From Bacillota bacterium (lineage in GTDB: Bacteria > Bacillota > UBA4882 > UBA8346): 64,000 nt of DNA. The stretch's first letter is position 1; every line of letters starts with the position of its first letter. The position numbers were made by a program, and so were the translations under genes. Shown here piece by piece: positions 17,272 to 26,272 of this stretch. Where the stretch lies: the NCBI GenBank assembly GCA_023401925.1, contig JAEXDA010000044.1, positions 186,001-250,000 of the forward strand, in the 5' to 3' direction. The notes below the pieces were generated by a model. That model ran no database searches and was not told where the DNA came from. It saw only the letters and a program-made list of their open reading frames with translations.

Positions 17272-18043
17272 TAAACTCCCATCCCTCATCACCGCTATAA
17301 ATCATCCGTTTGGTCATGCCTCCGTCGACGGTGATGTTTTGGCCGGTAATAAAGGTATTTTCCTGATCACACAAAAACATTACCGCCCGCGCGATATCCA
17401 TGGGGGTGCCTACCCGGCGAACCGGATGCTGATACTTATCGGCAAGACTGTGTTTGGCATCATACTCTGTGTCAAAATTTGCCCTTACATCGATCCAACC
17501 GGGACTGACACTGTTGACTCTTACTTTCCCTGCAAGACTGATCGCCAAGGCATGGGTCAAGGCCGAGATACCGCCTTTGGCCGCGGTGTAACTCTCCGTA
17601 TCCCGCTGCGACATGATGCTTCGGGTGGAAGAGATGTTTACGATAGCCCCCTTATCGGAAAAATAGTTTTGAAAAAGTTTAGCCAGCATATAGGGAGCTG
17701 TTACCCCCACTTTTAAAACATAATTAAAATCCTCATAGTCACAGCCGGAGATGATCCCTTTCCGGCTTAAACAGGCATTATTAATCAGAAAGTCAATCCG
17801 GCCATAAGTATCGATAACGCGTTTGGAAAATTCCTCCAGAACTTCATTTTCAGCAACATCCCCGGCATGAAAAAACCCTGCGCCGCCGCTGCCGGTAATG
17901 CCAGTCAGGGCTTTTTCCCCTGCTTTTTTATCCAAATCAATAAAGGCAACTTTTGCTCCGCGCCTAACGAATTCATTGACCAGCCAAAGACCGATTCCGT
18001 TGGCGCCACCGGTAATAACGCCAATCTTATCAGTGAAATTCAT
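17261..18043 (-). CDS. Short-chain dehydrogenase/reductase
   Basis: 260 residues from the ATG at 18043, which has GAGGTGG just before it; an upstream GTG and ATG in frame overlap or precede that site. The Rossmann motif TGGANGIG, the NNA motif (INNAC), and the catalytic SYTAAKGG (Tyr and Lys) are in place, with a Ser in NISSTRS. The C terminus has FITGQNITVDGGM. NAD(P)-dependent oxidoreductase of the classical SDR type; the substrate cannot be told. VAFIDLD at the end of beta-2 has an acidic residue, which favours NAD over NADP. Confidence 0.88.
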   Translation of the reverse strand: MNFTDKIGVITGGANGIGLWLVNEFVRRGAKVAFIDLDKKAGEKALTGITGSGGAGFFHAGDVAENEVLEEFSKRVIDTYGRIDFLINNACLSRKGIISGCDYEDFNYVLKVGVTAPYMLAKLFQNYFSDKGAIVNISSTRSIMSQRDTESYTAAKGGISALTHALAISLAGKVRVNSVSPGWIDVRANFDTEYDAKHSLADKYQHPVRRVGTPMDIARAVMFLCDQENTFITGQNITVDGGMTKRMIYSGDEGWEFNER

Positions 18044-18205
18044 GCGCCACCTCATTTCAGGAATAGACACCTGTTTTCTTTCATTGTATCATAAAAACTT
18101 GGCAATTGCCGTAGAGTAGTCTATGATTTAAAAGGAGAGTCCTAAAAGAGTTGACCTCATTTTAATTATCCTGAAATAGGCCAGGACGACCTCGAGGATA
18201 TAAAA

Positions 18206-18289
18206 GGCACAACCGGAGTGTCGGTTTACAATTTCATTTTGAGAATCTACTCTGTCGGAGTGCAGACCGGCACAACCGGAGTGTCGGTT
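18206..18289. repeat. Two copies of a 21-base repeat with internal hairpin
   Basis: GGCACAACCGGAGTGTCGGT plus one more T occurs at 18206-18226 and 18269-18289, 63 bases apart. Each copy contains AACCG and CGGTT, so each can form a small hairpin. A third, partial match (TGTCGGAGTG) lies between them. They sit between the SDR start region and copZ. Confidence 0.7.
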
Positions 18290-18313
18290 CGGAGCAACTT
18301 TGTCTTATTTCCG

Positions 18314-18529
18314 TTATAACGGATGGATTTCAGTCGCCTCATATCCGGCTTCCTCAATAGCCTCTTTTAAACTTAAATCCGTTACGTTGTCGCTTCCTTC
18401 AACCGTCGCATTTTTACCAACCAAATCGACTTCCACGCGGCTAACTCCAGATACCCCTTTCAATGCTTCCTCAACATGTTTTACGCAATGACCGCAGCTC
18501 ATTCCTTCGATAGTAATTTGTTTTTTCAT
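18314..18529 (-). CDS. copZ: CopZ-like copper chaperone (HMA domain)
   Basis: 71 residues forming a single heavy-metal-associated domain. The binding loop is GMSCGHCVKHVE (CxxC), followed by the ferredoxin-like pattern VSRVEVDLVGKNATVEG and EAGYEA. Such proteins carry Cu(I) in the cytoplasm to a CopA ATPase or to CsoR. It directly follows csoR on the same strand with 29 bases between them. No copper ATPase lies in the window; the P-type pump at 7.4-10 kb is a calcium type. Confidence 0.92.
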   Translation of the reverse strand: MKKQITIEGMSCGHCVKHVEEALKGVSGVSRVEVDLVGKNATVEGSDNVTDLSLKEAIEEAGYEATEIHPL

Positions 18530-18558
18530 GATTGATATCTCCTTTTTTTTAATCCTTT

Positions 18559-18831
18559 TCAGGTCCTGTCCAGATACTTATCCAAGATATAAAGTATCTC
18601 ATCGATTTTTTCATCGCCTTTTCCTTCCATGATTCCACTAACCACACAATGGTGCATATGATTTTTTAATATTTTCATATTCGCCTTCTTCAAAAGAGAC
18701 TGCACCGAAATAATCTGCTTTGCTATGTCGATGCAGTATCGTTCTTCATCAATCATCTTCAATATACCGTCAATTTGTCCCCTGGCGGTTTTCAAACGAT
18801 TGACGACTTCAGCATCATCCTTATGCTGCAT
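18559..18831 (-). CDS. csoR: CsoR-family copper-sensing repressor
   Basis: 90 residues from the ATG at 18831, preceded by AAAGGA at 7 bases. The all-helical DUF156 fold has the first ligand Cys in DEERYCIDI and the His-Cys pair in NHMHHCVV, matching the Cu(I) Cys-His-Cys site of CsoR. Copper binding releases it from the operator. It heads a csoR-copZ operon, and a GC-rich palindrome lies at the transcription start of that operon. Confidence 0.92.
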   Translation of the reverse strand: MQHKDDAEVVNRLKTARGQIDGILKMIDEERYCIDIAKQIISVQSLLKKANMKILKNHMHHCVVSGIMEGKGDEKIDEILYILDKYLDRT

Positions 18832-18864
18832 TCTATTTTCCTTTCTATATCGCTCTTCACCATC

Positions 18865-18881
18865 CCCCTCACCGGGAGGGG
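18865..18881 (-). promoter_or_regulatory. Probable CsoR operator
   Basis: CCCCTC, five bases, GAGGGG: a GC-rich palindrome of the kind bound by CsoR. It starts 10 bases beyond the -10 box and therefore covers the start of transcription of csoR-copZ. Confidence 0.65.
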
Positions 18882-18890
18882 TCAATATTT

Positions 18891-18919
18891 ATATTATCAC
18901 CTTTTTATAGGATGGACAA
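18891..18919 (-). promoter_or_regulatory. Promoter of csoR-copZ
   Basis: On the minus strand TTGTCC, a 17-base spacer and TAATAT. Confidence 0.75.
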
Positions 18920-19063
18920 TAGATCATTTTAAAATATCCCACCATCATCCATATAGTAATTTCATAATGGGGTCATATATGAGGACAAAGTTGTTAGGGT
19001 GTAAAAAAATAACCGGGATTAAAAGGATATCGATTGTACTTATACAAAAATCAAGAACCCGTA

Positions 19064-19501
19064 TTACTTCTCCGGAAGCACGGTCCGGTAAGAGACCGGC
19101 GAGCACAGAACCACCGATGTATTGATGGTGCCGTAAGGTACGAAATGATCCACCAAATCTTTCAGACTATTCATATCGGCAACGGCGGCCTTTAAGAAAT
19201 AACTGACTGATCCGGTAACCCGGTGGCATTCCAGAATGTCCGGGTGCATGGCGACCATGGTTTCAAACTCTTCCGGACCGGTCCGGATTTGACTGATTTG
19301 GATCATCACTAAAATATTGCGGCCGATAGCGGGTAAGGAAATCCGGGCATTAAATCCCTCAATCACTCCCTGATCGCATAAACGGTGAAAACGTTCGGTT
19401 ATGCTGGGGCGGCTTAACGATAAGGCTTGCGAAAGTTGACTAATGGTGATTCTGCCATCTTCCTGCAACAGCTTGATCATTTCAATGTCTAACTTATCCA
19501 T
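19064..19501 (-). CDS. Lrp/AsnC-family transcriptional regulator
   Basis: 145 residues. An N-terminal helix-turn-helix (MDKLDIEMIKLLQEDGR then LSQALSLSRPSITERFHRL) is followed by the RAM ligand-binding domain (about 65-140, with PDILECHRVTGSVSYFLKAAV). Family members bind amino acids and form octamers. AGAGGA precedes the ATG. It is divergent from the ketopantoate reductase-like gene with 265 bases between them, so it may control that gene. Confidence 0.92.
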   Translation of the reverse strand: MDKLDIEMIKLLQEDGRITISQLSQALSLSRPSITERFHRLCDQGVIEGFNARISLPAIGRNILVMIQISQIRTGPEEFETMVAMHPDILECHRVTGSVSYFLKAAVADMNSLKDLVDHFVPYGTINTSVVLCSPVSYRTVLPEK

Positions 19502-19766
19502 GAAATTCCTCTTTGCAAATTGTTAGTTTTTTATGATAAAGTTATTCAAAACGATAACCAAAACCACAATATTGATTCATTTTGTTATTTTCAATTTCTA
19601 AGGGCTATTGTATCATTTATCTGGTAATCGTGAAAGATTATTTTAAATTTGACTGATATCATCTTGTTAAGTCAGTCTTTATCTCTTTTGGAAGAAATCT
19701 TTTACCCTTATTCCAAAGGGAAACGACGGTTTTATGAGTTCTTTATTGAAAGAAAGGGTGGAAATT

Positions 19767-20696
19767 ATGAGATACGCAATACTTGGGGCAGGGGCCATGG
19801 GGAGCATAATCGGGGCTACCCTGGCCAAAGGCGGAGCCGAGGTTACCTTAATCGATCCTTATCAAGAACATATGGAGAAGATTCAAAAACAGGGATTGCG
19901 GCTTACCCTGAATCAAAATAAAGAAACCATCACCGTCCATACATGCACCGATCCCCGTCAAGCCGGGCCGATGGAGGTGATCATCTTATTGGTGAAAAGA
20001 ATTCATTCTGTGGCGGCACTGGAGGGAGCCAGAGAGTTAATCCGCGAAAACACTTATATTTGTACTCTTCAGAACGGCTTGGGCAATACCGAACTCCTGG
20101 AGCAATATTTCCCGAAAGGACGTATCTTACAAGGCGTTTTGCGGATTGCCGGGCGAATGAACGGTCCGGGAGACGTTTCCGGAGAAGTAGCCGGAGGGAT
20201 TGCAGTCTATCTGGGAAGTATGACCAGGGAAAAAGCCTCCATCGCCATGGCGCAACAAGTCGCAACGGATCTGACATCCGGAGGGCTGCCGTCCCAATTT
20301 AAAAGCGATGTACAGCAGGACATTTGGACCAAAGCGGTCAATAATATTTGTTTTAACGCTCCCTGCGGCCTTTTACACCTGCGGATCCGGGAGTATTTTT
20401 CCCATCCGGACGGCAAACGAATGGTCGATGAAATCGCCAAAGAAACCATTCAAGTAGCCAATGCCGAAGGGGTCGTCCTGGACTATCAACAAATCATCCG
20501 GGATTTGGAAACCAACGTAATTCCGGCCATCGGCGACCATTACCCTTCCCTGGCCCAGGATATGTGCAATAAAAGAAAAACCGAAATTGACTCTTTAAAC
20601 GGCGCTATCGTCAAATATGGCCGTAAGCTTGGAATCCCGACTCCGGTAAATGATTATATCACGCGGCTGGTTAAAATCGCGGAAGATAATTATTGA
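19767..20696 (+). CDS. 2-Dehydropantoate 2-reductase family protein (PanE/ApbA)
   Basis: 309 residues from the ATG at 19767, after GGGTGG. The N-terminal Rossmann motif is ILGAGAMGSIIGATLAKGG, the core has TLQNGLGN, and the C-terminal helical domain contains KAVNNICFNAPCGLL (catalytic Lys) and KRKTEIDSLNGAIVKYGRKLGIPTP in two conserved blocks. True PanE reduces ketopantoate with NADPH in pantothenate and CoA synthesis, but the family also contains reductases for other 2-keto acids. The absence of panB, panC or panD nearby leaves the substrate open. The Lrp regulator next door hints at amino-acid-linked control. Confidence 0.85.
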   Translation: MRYAILGAGAMGSIIGATLAKGGAEVTLIDPYQEHMEKIQKQGLRLTLNQNKETITVHTCTDPRQAGPMEVIILLVKRIHSVAALEGARELIRENTYICTLQNGLGNTELLEQYFPKGRILQGVLRIAGRMNGPGDVSGEVAGGIAVYLGSMTREKASIAMAQQVATDLTSGGLPSQFKSDVQQDIWTKAVNNICFNAPCGLLHLRIREYFSHPDGKRMVDEIAKETIQVANAEGVVLDYQQIIRDLETNVIPAIGDHYPSLAQDMCNKRKTEIDSLNGAIVKYGRKLGIPTPVNDYITRLVKIAEDNY

Positions 20697-20753
20697 CCCG
20701 GATTCCCGGGATTTATAGATCGAAGGATTGTCGAAAGCATTTTGCCCAAACAT

Positions 20754-21212
20754 TTACGTTTCCTTATAAAACACCGTAAACCCTTTGGTCAAAACTTTCA
20801 GTGCAACCGCCGTAACCGCTCCCCACACCATAGAACCAACTAACATCAATAGACAACTATTTGGGGGGTCGATTGAAAATAATGGCAAGTTATATAAAGT
20901 TCCCGGTACAAGAAAAAACAGCCAGGAACCGATTGCCAGTGAAATGGCTTTCATTAAATAAAATCGACTTGTCGTATATTTAATCAAATAGGAAAAAATT
21001 ACTCCCAGTAATCCTCCAATAATGAATTCAAAAATCATGCCCACGATAAAAGCCAAGGATCCCTCAAATGGTTTGGTCATTATCAATACTTTTCCGTAAT
21101 CGACATAGCTCCGATCAATGAGCCGTGATGAACGAAGGATTAAAAAATATACCTGCAAAACAACATCACCGATTAATCCGGCAAAAAGTCCTGGAGAAAA
21201 TCTATCCTCCAT
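20754..21212 (-). CDS. Membrane protein of unknown function, four predicted helices
   Basis: 152 residues from the ATG at 21212, which follows AAGAGG; longer in-frame starts up to 21317 lack a ribosome site. Hydrophobic segments cover about residues 7-24, 50-75, 90-110 and 120-140. No motif that I recognise. It lies 135 bases behind a small membrane protein gene on the same strand and may be co-transcribed with it. Confidence 0.6.
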   Translation of the reverse strand: MEDRFSPGLFAGLIGDVVLQVYFLILRSSRLIDRSYVDYGKVLIMTKPFEGSLAFIVGMIFEFIIGGLLGVIFSYLIKYTTSRFYLMKAISLAIGSWLFFLVPGTLYNLPLFSIDPPNSCLLMLVGSMVWGAVTAVALKVLTKGFTVFYKET

Positions 21213-21347
21213 CAATATCCTCTTGTAGAAAGTTTGAAATATAAAGTTCCCTAAATTTGAGCTATTATTCGCCCAACCAAAATTATCGGATTGCGGCGCC
21301 TTGATGGAAAACATCACTTTACCGGTTCGGCTGCATCAAGAGTTCTT

Positions 21348-21548
21348 TTAGACTTCAGCGGCCGCCCTGCAAGGACAATCAATCGATTTGAGATACGTAT
21401 CGATTCTTTGGATGGATCCTTCCAAATGATTGATTAACACCTTATTGAGTTTGGTTAGCCTTTGATTGGACAGCATATAAAACAAATAATTAATCATTCC
21501 CCCGGCAATAATACCCGTCAACAATAAAATAATTTCCCTTGACTCCAA
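21348..21548 (-). CDS. Small single-span membrane protein
   Basis: 66 residues from a TTG at 21548, with AGGAGG six bases before it; an ATG at 21587 lacks such a site. One membrane segment (REIILLLTGIIAGGMINYLF) is followed by a short soluble tail with a predicted amphipathic helix and a Cys-Pro-Cys near the end. Function unknown. The neighbour on the same strand is also a membrane protein. Confidence 0.55.
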   Translation of the reverse strand: MESREIILLLTGIIAGGMINYLFYMLSNQRLTKLNKVLINHLEGSIQRIDTYLKSIDCPCRAAAEV

Positions 21549-21755
21549 TTGAGCCCTCCTGGAATATTCGATATGTTCCTTTGGCATTTTACGCTGTTTC
21601 CCGAAGTTTGGTTCCTCTTACCAAAGAAATTTTTTCAATCAAAAACGCTCTTCGTTTGCCGGTCAAGCTCAAAATGAAAATTCTCCACTAATTTCTCATG
21701 GTACAAAATATAATATCCCATTCATATTTTTTTAAGCATCCTGCCAGCCACTCCC

Positions 21756-22613
21756 TTACTTCTTCACAACCGGTATCCAAACTTCGCATCGATAGTCCGG
21801 GGCGTTCAAATCCCCCGGCGGGTATACTTCAAGTTCGGGGCCGTCGGCATGTTCATACCCGGTGGCCGGAAACCACTCCTGAAATATTCGCTCAAATACC
21901 TTCTGGATGGCATCCGGCATGGAACCGGTCGAAGTAAAAACAGCCCAGGTGGATGCGGGAATCTCCCGGACGGCGAATTCTCCTCCGCGATGCTCTTCTC
22001 CCCTTTTAACCGCGATCATATAAGTGAATTGCTCTTTATCCTGTTCCATATCCATACAAATGCCCAGCATTTCCTGGGCTTTACCCATGCAAAGCTTTTC
22101 GCAGGTCCCGTCCTGGCAACATTCCGTCCAAAAGACGGGGATCCTTTTTAAATTCTCACCATCCTTGGTACTGACTTTAAGCGCTTTGCCCATGACCTGA
22201 AAAGCTTCTTTCGCTATGATTTTATAGTCCATTTGTTGATCTCCTTTTAATGACATCTGGAATGAAATCCGGGGGAATGCTTTCAGTTTTTGACCGGAGG
22301 CCCGCGCCGCAGTCGGACTGATTCCATGCAACTGTTTAAAGGCTTTGGCAAAAGATTCCGGTGTTTCATAACCATACTTGAAGGCCACCTCAATGACCTT
22401 GACCTTCCGGACCGCCAATTCCTGGGCGGCCAAGGTAAGCCTGCGTTTGCGCAGATAGTCCATGACCGTGATGCCGGTAAGCATGTGAAACATCCGTTGA
22501 AAATGAAAGGAAGAAGCATAGGCGATTTGGGAAACCTTCGCGATATTCAAGGGTTCCTCAATATGTTTTTCCATATAATCAATAGCATCGGTCATTCTTT
22601 GCAGCCACTCCAA
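21756..22613 (-). CDS. AraC-family regulator with GyrI-like effector domain
   Basis: 285 residues from a TTG at 22613, giving the family N terminus MEWLQRMTDAIDYME. Two helix-turn-helix units (AKVSQIAYASSFHFQRMF and IEVAFKYGYETPESFAKAF) are followed by a GyrI/SOUL-type ligand-binding domain (about 125-285) ending in PDYRCEVWIPVVKK. The middle contains a Cys-rich insertion (CCQDGTCEKLC). Such regulators respond to cationic or hydrophobic compounds. It is divergent from the C45 acyltransferase-like gene. Confidence 0.9.
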   Translation of the reverse strand: MEWLQRMTDAIDYMEKHIEEPLNIAKVSQIAYASSFHFQRMFHMLTGITVMDYLRKRRLTLAAQELAVRKVKVIEVAFKYGYETPESFAKAFKQLHGISPTAARASGQKLKAFPRISFQMSLKGDQQMDYKIIAKEAFQVMGKALKVSTKDGENLKRIPVFWTECCQDGTCEKLCMGKAQEMLGICMDMEQDKEQFTYMIAVKRGEEHRGGEFAVREIPASTWAVFTSTGSMPDAIQKVFERIFQEWFPATGYEHADGPELEVYPPGDLNAPDYRCEVWIPVVKK

Positions 22614-22765
22614 ACCGTTTTCCGCCCCCAGTCAAGATCAGCATATCATTTGATCTCCAAACAATCCTGTCATTTTATGCTGTTGTTCGACAGGTTTTTT
22701 TCCACAACCTATGATACGATCCCTACTATCATATTACCCAAAAAAAGTCGATCAAGGAGGTAGCC

Positions 22766-23917
22766 ATGAACGAAACCAAAATTCAAGAAATCTCTTTCCA
22801 AAAAGTTGTATGGGAAGGAACTGCTTATGAAGTTGGAAAGAAACAGGGTGAGTGGATTCAAAATAACACCAAGGCAATCAGGTTTTTTACCTCCCCGCCG
22901 GAGGGACAAAAATATCCCACTCCCAAAGAAATGGAGCCAATCTTAAAATTCTTCGACAAACATTGCCCCGGGTTGAACGATGAAATCTAGGGATTTGCGG
23001 ATTGCCTTGGGGCTCCCATCGAGCACATCGTTTATTATCCCTTTTCGTATTCCGGCGGCAGTAACTTCAGCTGCGGCTGCAGCCAGATGGCGCTTCTTTC
23101 CTCCGCCACCGCAAATGGACACATTTATGTAGGCAGAAGCTACGAATGGAGCCTCCAGGACGATTTCCGCCTCTGCACCACTCGTATTCACGGCAAAGCA
23201 GCCCATCTCGGATTTTCGTTGTTACAATTCGGCCGTATCGACGGCATGAACGAACACGGCCTGTGCGTCACCATGTCCGCCGGATGTCCCCTGGTGCAGC
23301 CGGCTGAAGATGGATGCCGTTTCTGGGCGGTGGTCCGGACGGTGCTTGACCGTTGCCACTCGGTTCCGGAAACGTTGGAAATTATCCGGAGCATTCCAAT
23401 CTCGTTTCATCTGAACCTATTGCTCACCGATAAATACGGTGAATCGGCGCTCATCGAAATGTTTTCCTCCAAACGGGCCATCAAACGAATCGGACCCCAT
23501 ACCCAAGAACAAACCCTCTGGTCTACCAATCATTACGCTCTTCCCGAAATGATCACCTACGATCAAGGACGGATGTGGATGTCGGTCGTCCGGTATCAAA
23601 AAATCGCGTCCTTTCTTGGGAACCCTAACCCACCCATAAGTAAAGAACAATTGCGGGAGCTTTTGTCGAAACCCGTTCCGGAGGGTTTGTGCTGCCATTA
23701 TTATCATGACGGCTTCGGCACTCTGTGGTCGGAGATCTTTGACGTTACAACCGGAACCGTTGAGGTTTGTTTGGGTTCCCCGGCGGTAAACAACTGGTAC
23801 ACCTTTGATTTATCCGCTCCGTCAGGGACGAATAAATACTACGCCAAGTTTCCGCTTGAATCTCCCGACCATCCGGAACAATTTTTCAGGAAGCTGACGC
23901 CGGGAGCCAATGATTGA
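22766..23917 (+). pseudogene. C45 peptidase / acyl-CoA:6-APA acyltransferase-like gene with in-frame TAG
   Basis: The frame from the ATG at 22766 (AAGGAGG before it) would give 383 residues but carries a TAG at 22988-22990, after 74 codons. Similarity to the family runs through it: before the stop are YEVGKKQGEWIQ and PGLNDEI, after it GFADCLGAPIEHI, then the presumed nucleophile Cys in SCGCSQMAL, SYEWSLQDDFRL and HGLCVTMSAG. C45 enzymes are N-terminal nucleophile hydrolases that cleave themselves before that Cys. A single C-to-T change from CAG (Gln) would explain the stop. The rest of the frame is clean, so the loss is recent, or the stop is read through, or a downstream start is used. Confidence 0.75.
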
Positions 23918-24044
23918 AATCGTATCAGTGATTACCAACTAAGAAACGGATTTGAATTACTCCCCGAGGACAAATATAGAAGTACAAATTCTTTCTTGTC
24001 TTCTTACCGGGTTTGTTTAATCTTCCTTCACTCCAGTACTTTCC

Positions 24045-24072
24045 AAAAAGGGGGCTTCCTCGCCCCTTCTTT
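24045..24072 (+). terminator. Possible terminator after the C45 gene
   Basis: AAGGGG(G)C and GCCCCTT pair around TTCCTC with a weak T-rich tail (CTTTC). The rest of the 416-base gap up to 24333 is AT-rich and shows no gene. Confidence 0.5.
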
Positions 24073-24333
24073 CATCTCTCATAATACATAAGTGTTTCCG
24101 AACTTACATTGAATCAAATCATCCAAGACCTCTTCCAATCTCGGTTATATCGCCTCATCCCAAAGTATTAGAATCAAAATATCATCCGATGGATTGATAT
24201 CATCCGTTTGGAATAGAAATAAAAACCCTCTTAAAATAGAATTGATTATACCATGGAAAATTTGTATTTTAAAGCTCATGGGGGCAGTTTAATTTAAAGT
24301 TGATTATCAATACCGCAGGATAAGGATAATTTC

Positions 24334-26241
24334 ATGAAGATACCAATGCTAACTGGAGAAAAGAAAATACTATCCATACCATTCCTTAAAAAACAGCATA
24401 TCATAAAGCCTGGACTTTTCATCATTCTCTCTTGTCTTTTGTCATCATGCATTGTAGAAAGATCGTCCGCGCAATGGGATGCCTATTTTCCCAAAGGTGA
24501 TCCTTTGGTACTCCCGCTAACAGCCCCGAATGAAGAAAATCCTCAATGGAAGCTTGCCGTCGGCATAGATGACCAACTTTATGCTGTAAATTTCAAAACC
24601 GGCCAACTTATTGTTTTTAACCAATCTCAAAGCCTGACTTTGTCAATGCCTCTTCCAGTGGAGGCATTGACAAAATCAGGTTCCATCTGGATCCTTGAAG
24701 ACCGGATTTATCTCAAAGGTTCTGAAGATAACCAGCTCTGGGTTTTAAATTCTCAGGGTGTCTTCCTGCAAAAACTCAATCTGCAATGCGCCCCCGATCG
24801 TTATTATAATTTTACAGGTATGACGGTTGATCCCCGAGGATATATCTATCTTTTGGATGCCCAATCGCTCGAAATAATAACATTCGATTGCAATGGCAAA
24901 TACGAAGGCATCCTTGGAAAGAAAGGCGAACGGTTCAATAACCTGCCGGCGCTACCTGAATGTTTCTGTCTTGACAATGAGGGGAATTTTTATTTTGCGA
25001 TATACAACGCTGATACCGGTGAAAGCAGGATTGTCAAATTCTCTTATCAAGGACGCTTTAATACGGCCTTTACCGGAACTGTCACCGGCTATCATTATCG
25101 AAACCTTTGGGTTGACTCGTTTCAAAATCTCTATGCAACAGTACCCGAAAACTCCCTGGTAATCAAATTTGATTCCCAGGGCCAGGAGATCTGCAAATTT
25201 CATGCAGAGAATTCCGGCAGCCTGGCTGTGAACAACCAGGGGATTATTTTCACAGCCTCATCAAAAGGCAATATCATTAACCAATTTCTCCCATCCCAAA
25301 CCATCCATTTGATTGAGCTCGGCAACCGGGCTCTGCACGACGAGGACAACCCCGATCGAGCCGAATCCTATTTGAAGCAAGCCCTGATCCTAAACAACCA
25401 ATTGCCATATATTCATAGTATTCTAGGGGAAGTTTACTTCCATCAGCGCCGCTTTTGGAAGGCTATGGAAGAGTTCAAATATTTACGGGACTATTGGCGA
25501 TATTCCCAATCTCTGGTTAGTTTTCGGTATGATTTTCTACTCAATTACGGAATCCTTTGCGGGACCTTACTGGTCAGCCTTATTATTTTAGGTTTCCAAA
25601 TATCATCCCATTTCCATCCATTATGGCGTGACTGGCCGCCAATTAAAATCTTATTATGTCCCAGGATATTCTTGACAAATTCCCAACAAATTTTGACACC
25701 TGCAATTGCATGGTCTTTTGTTTTAATCCTGGCTATCAGTTATTATTTCAGCCGGTATTGTACTAATCCGATTTTTATTGGGGAACGGCAAGTGTTTTCA
25801 TTCAAGATTTTTTGCCGTGACTCGGCAGTTATTCTGATTTTAGCATGGATTGGGTCTGGAGTGGCTTATAAAGTCGGCGAATTATTTCAAGGAATAGCAA
25901 CCTATCAGGATCTTTCGGCCGGAATTGCCGTCAGTGCCTTTCCAATGATAATTGGCTTTCCACTATTGGCTTTGATAAGCCACATTCTTACCTATAATGA
26001 ATTATGGGTATATCAGTGTCTCCATTATCTTTTGATATTTTGGGCGACAGCGTTGTTTTGGATGACTCTAAAAGTATCAGAAGATTTTAGCCAGGGCAAA
26101 GCCCTGTCCGTCGGCTTGCTTAATCTGGCAGCAACAGGATTGGTTTTGCTTTTTGTTATTTTCTTGATTGGCCTTAACCGCCAACTGATAAGCTTTTGTT
26201 ATGATTTGATCTATGAAATATATACCCGGCTGGCCGGATAA
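24334..26241 (+). CDS. Lipoprotein with beta-propeller, TPR and Yip1-type membrane domain
   Basis: 635 residues with AAGGA before the ATG. A long signal sequence ends in a lipobox (LLSSC, Cys near residue 46). Residues 60-320 show repeated blades of NHL/YncE-type propeller pattern (for example GMTVDPRGYIYLLDAQ, CFCLDNEGNFYFA, NLWVDSFQNLYATVPEN). About 330-390 look like TPR helices (DRAESYLKQALILNNQ, FWKAMEEFKYL). From about 405 on there are six hydrophobic segments resembling a Yip1 domain. It is the first of nine co-directional genes. A propeller-TPR-Yip1 fusion fits an envelope scaffold or sensor that reads an extracellular ligand; the function is not known. Confidence 0.75.
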   Translation: MKIPMLTGEKKILSIPFLKKQHIIKPGLFIILSCLLSSCIVERSSAQWDAYFPKGDPLVLPLTAPNEENPQWKLAVGIDDQLYAVNFKTGQLIVFNQSQSLTLSMPLPVEALTKSGSIWILEDRIYLKGSEDNQLWVLNSQGVFLQKLNLQCAPDRYYNFTGMTVDPRGYIYLLDAQSLEIITFDCNGKYEGILGKKGERFNNLPALPECFCLDNEGNFYFAIYNADTGESRIVKFSYQGRFNTAFTGTVTGYHYRNLWVDSFQNLYATVPENSLVIKFDSQGQEICKFHAENSGSLAVNNQGIIFTASSKGNIINQFLPSQTIHLIELGNRALHDEDNPDRAESYLKQALILNNQLPYIHSILGEVYFHQRRFWKAMEEFKYLRDYWRYSQSLVSFRYDFLLNYGILCGTLLVSLIILGFQISSHFHPLWRDWPPIKILLCPRIFLTNSQQILTPAIAWSFVLILAISYYFSRYCTNPIFIGERQVFSFKIFCRDSAVILILAWIGSGVAYKVGELFQGIATYQDLSAGIAVSAFPMIIGFPLLALISHILTYNELWVYQCLHYLLIFWATALFWMTLKVSEDFSQGKALSVGLLNLAATGLVLLFVIFLIGLNRQLISFCYDLIYEIYTRLAG

Positions 26242-26272
26242 ATTTAACTCTTGATGATTGGAGGTTTAGGCG

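Noticed and set aside
17078..17716. Long plus-strand frame of about 212 codons
   Set aside because: It lies opposite the SDR gene, which has all its family motifs; the plus-strand product resembles nothing and has no ribosome site.
18206..18289. Direct repeats as a CRISPR array
   Set aside because: Only two full copies, no regular spacers of similar size beyond one, and no cas genes.
22988..22990. TAG in the C45 gene as a pyrrolysine codon
   Set aside because: The SDR and lonA genes of this window use TAG as a normal stop, no pyl genes are seen, and the family does not use pyrrolysine; a nonsense mutation is simpler.
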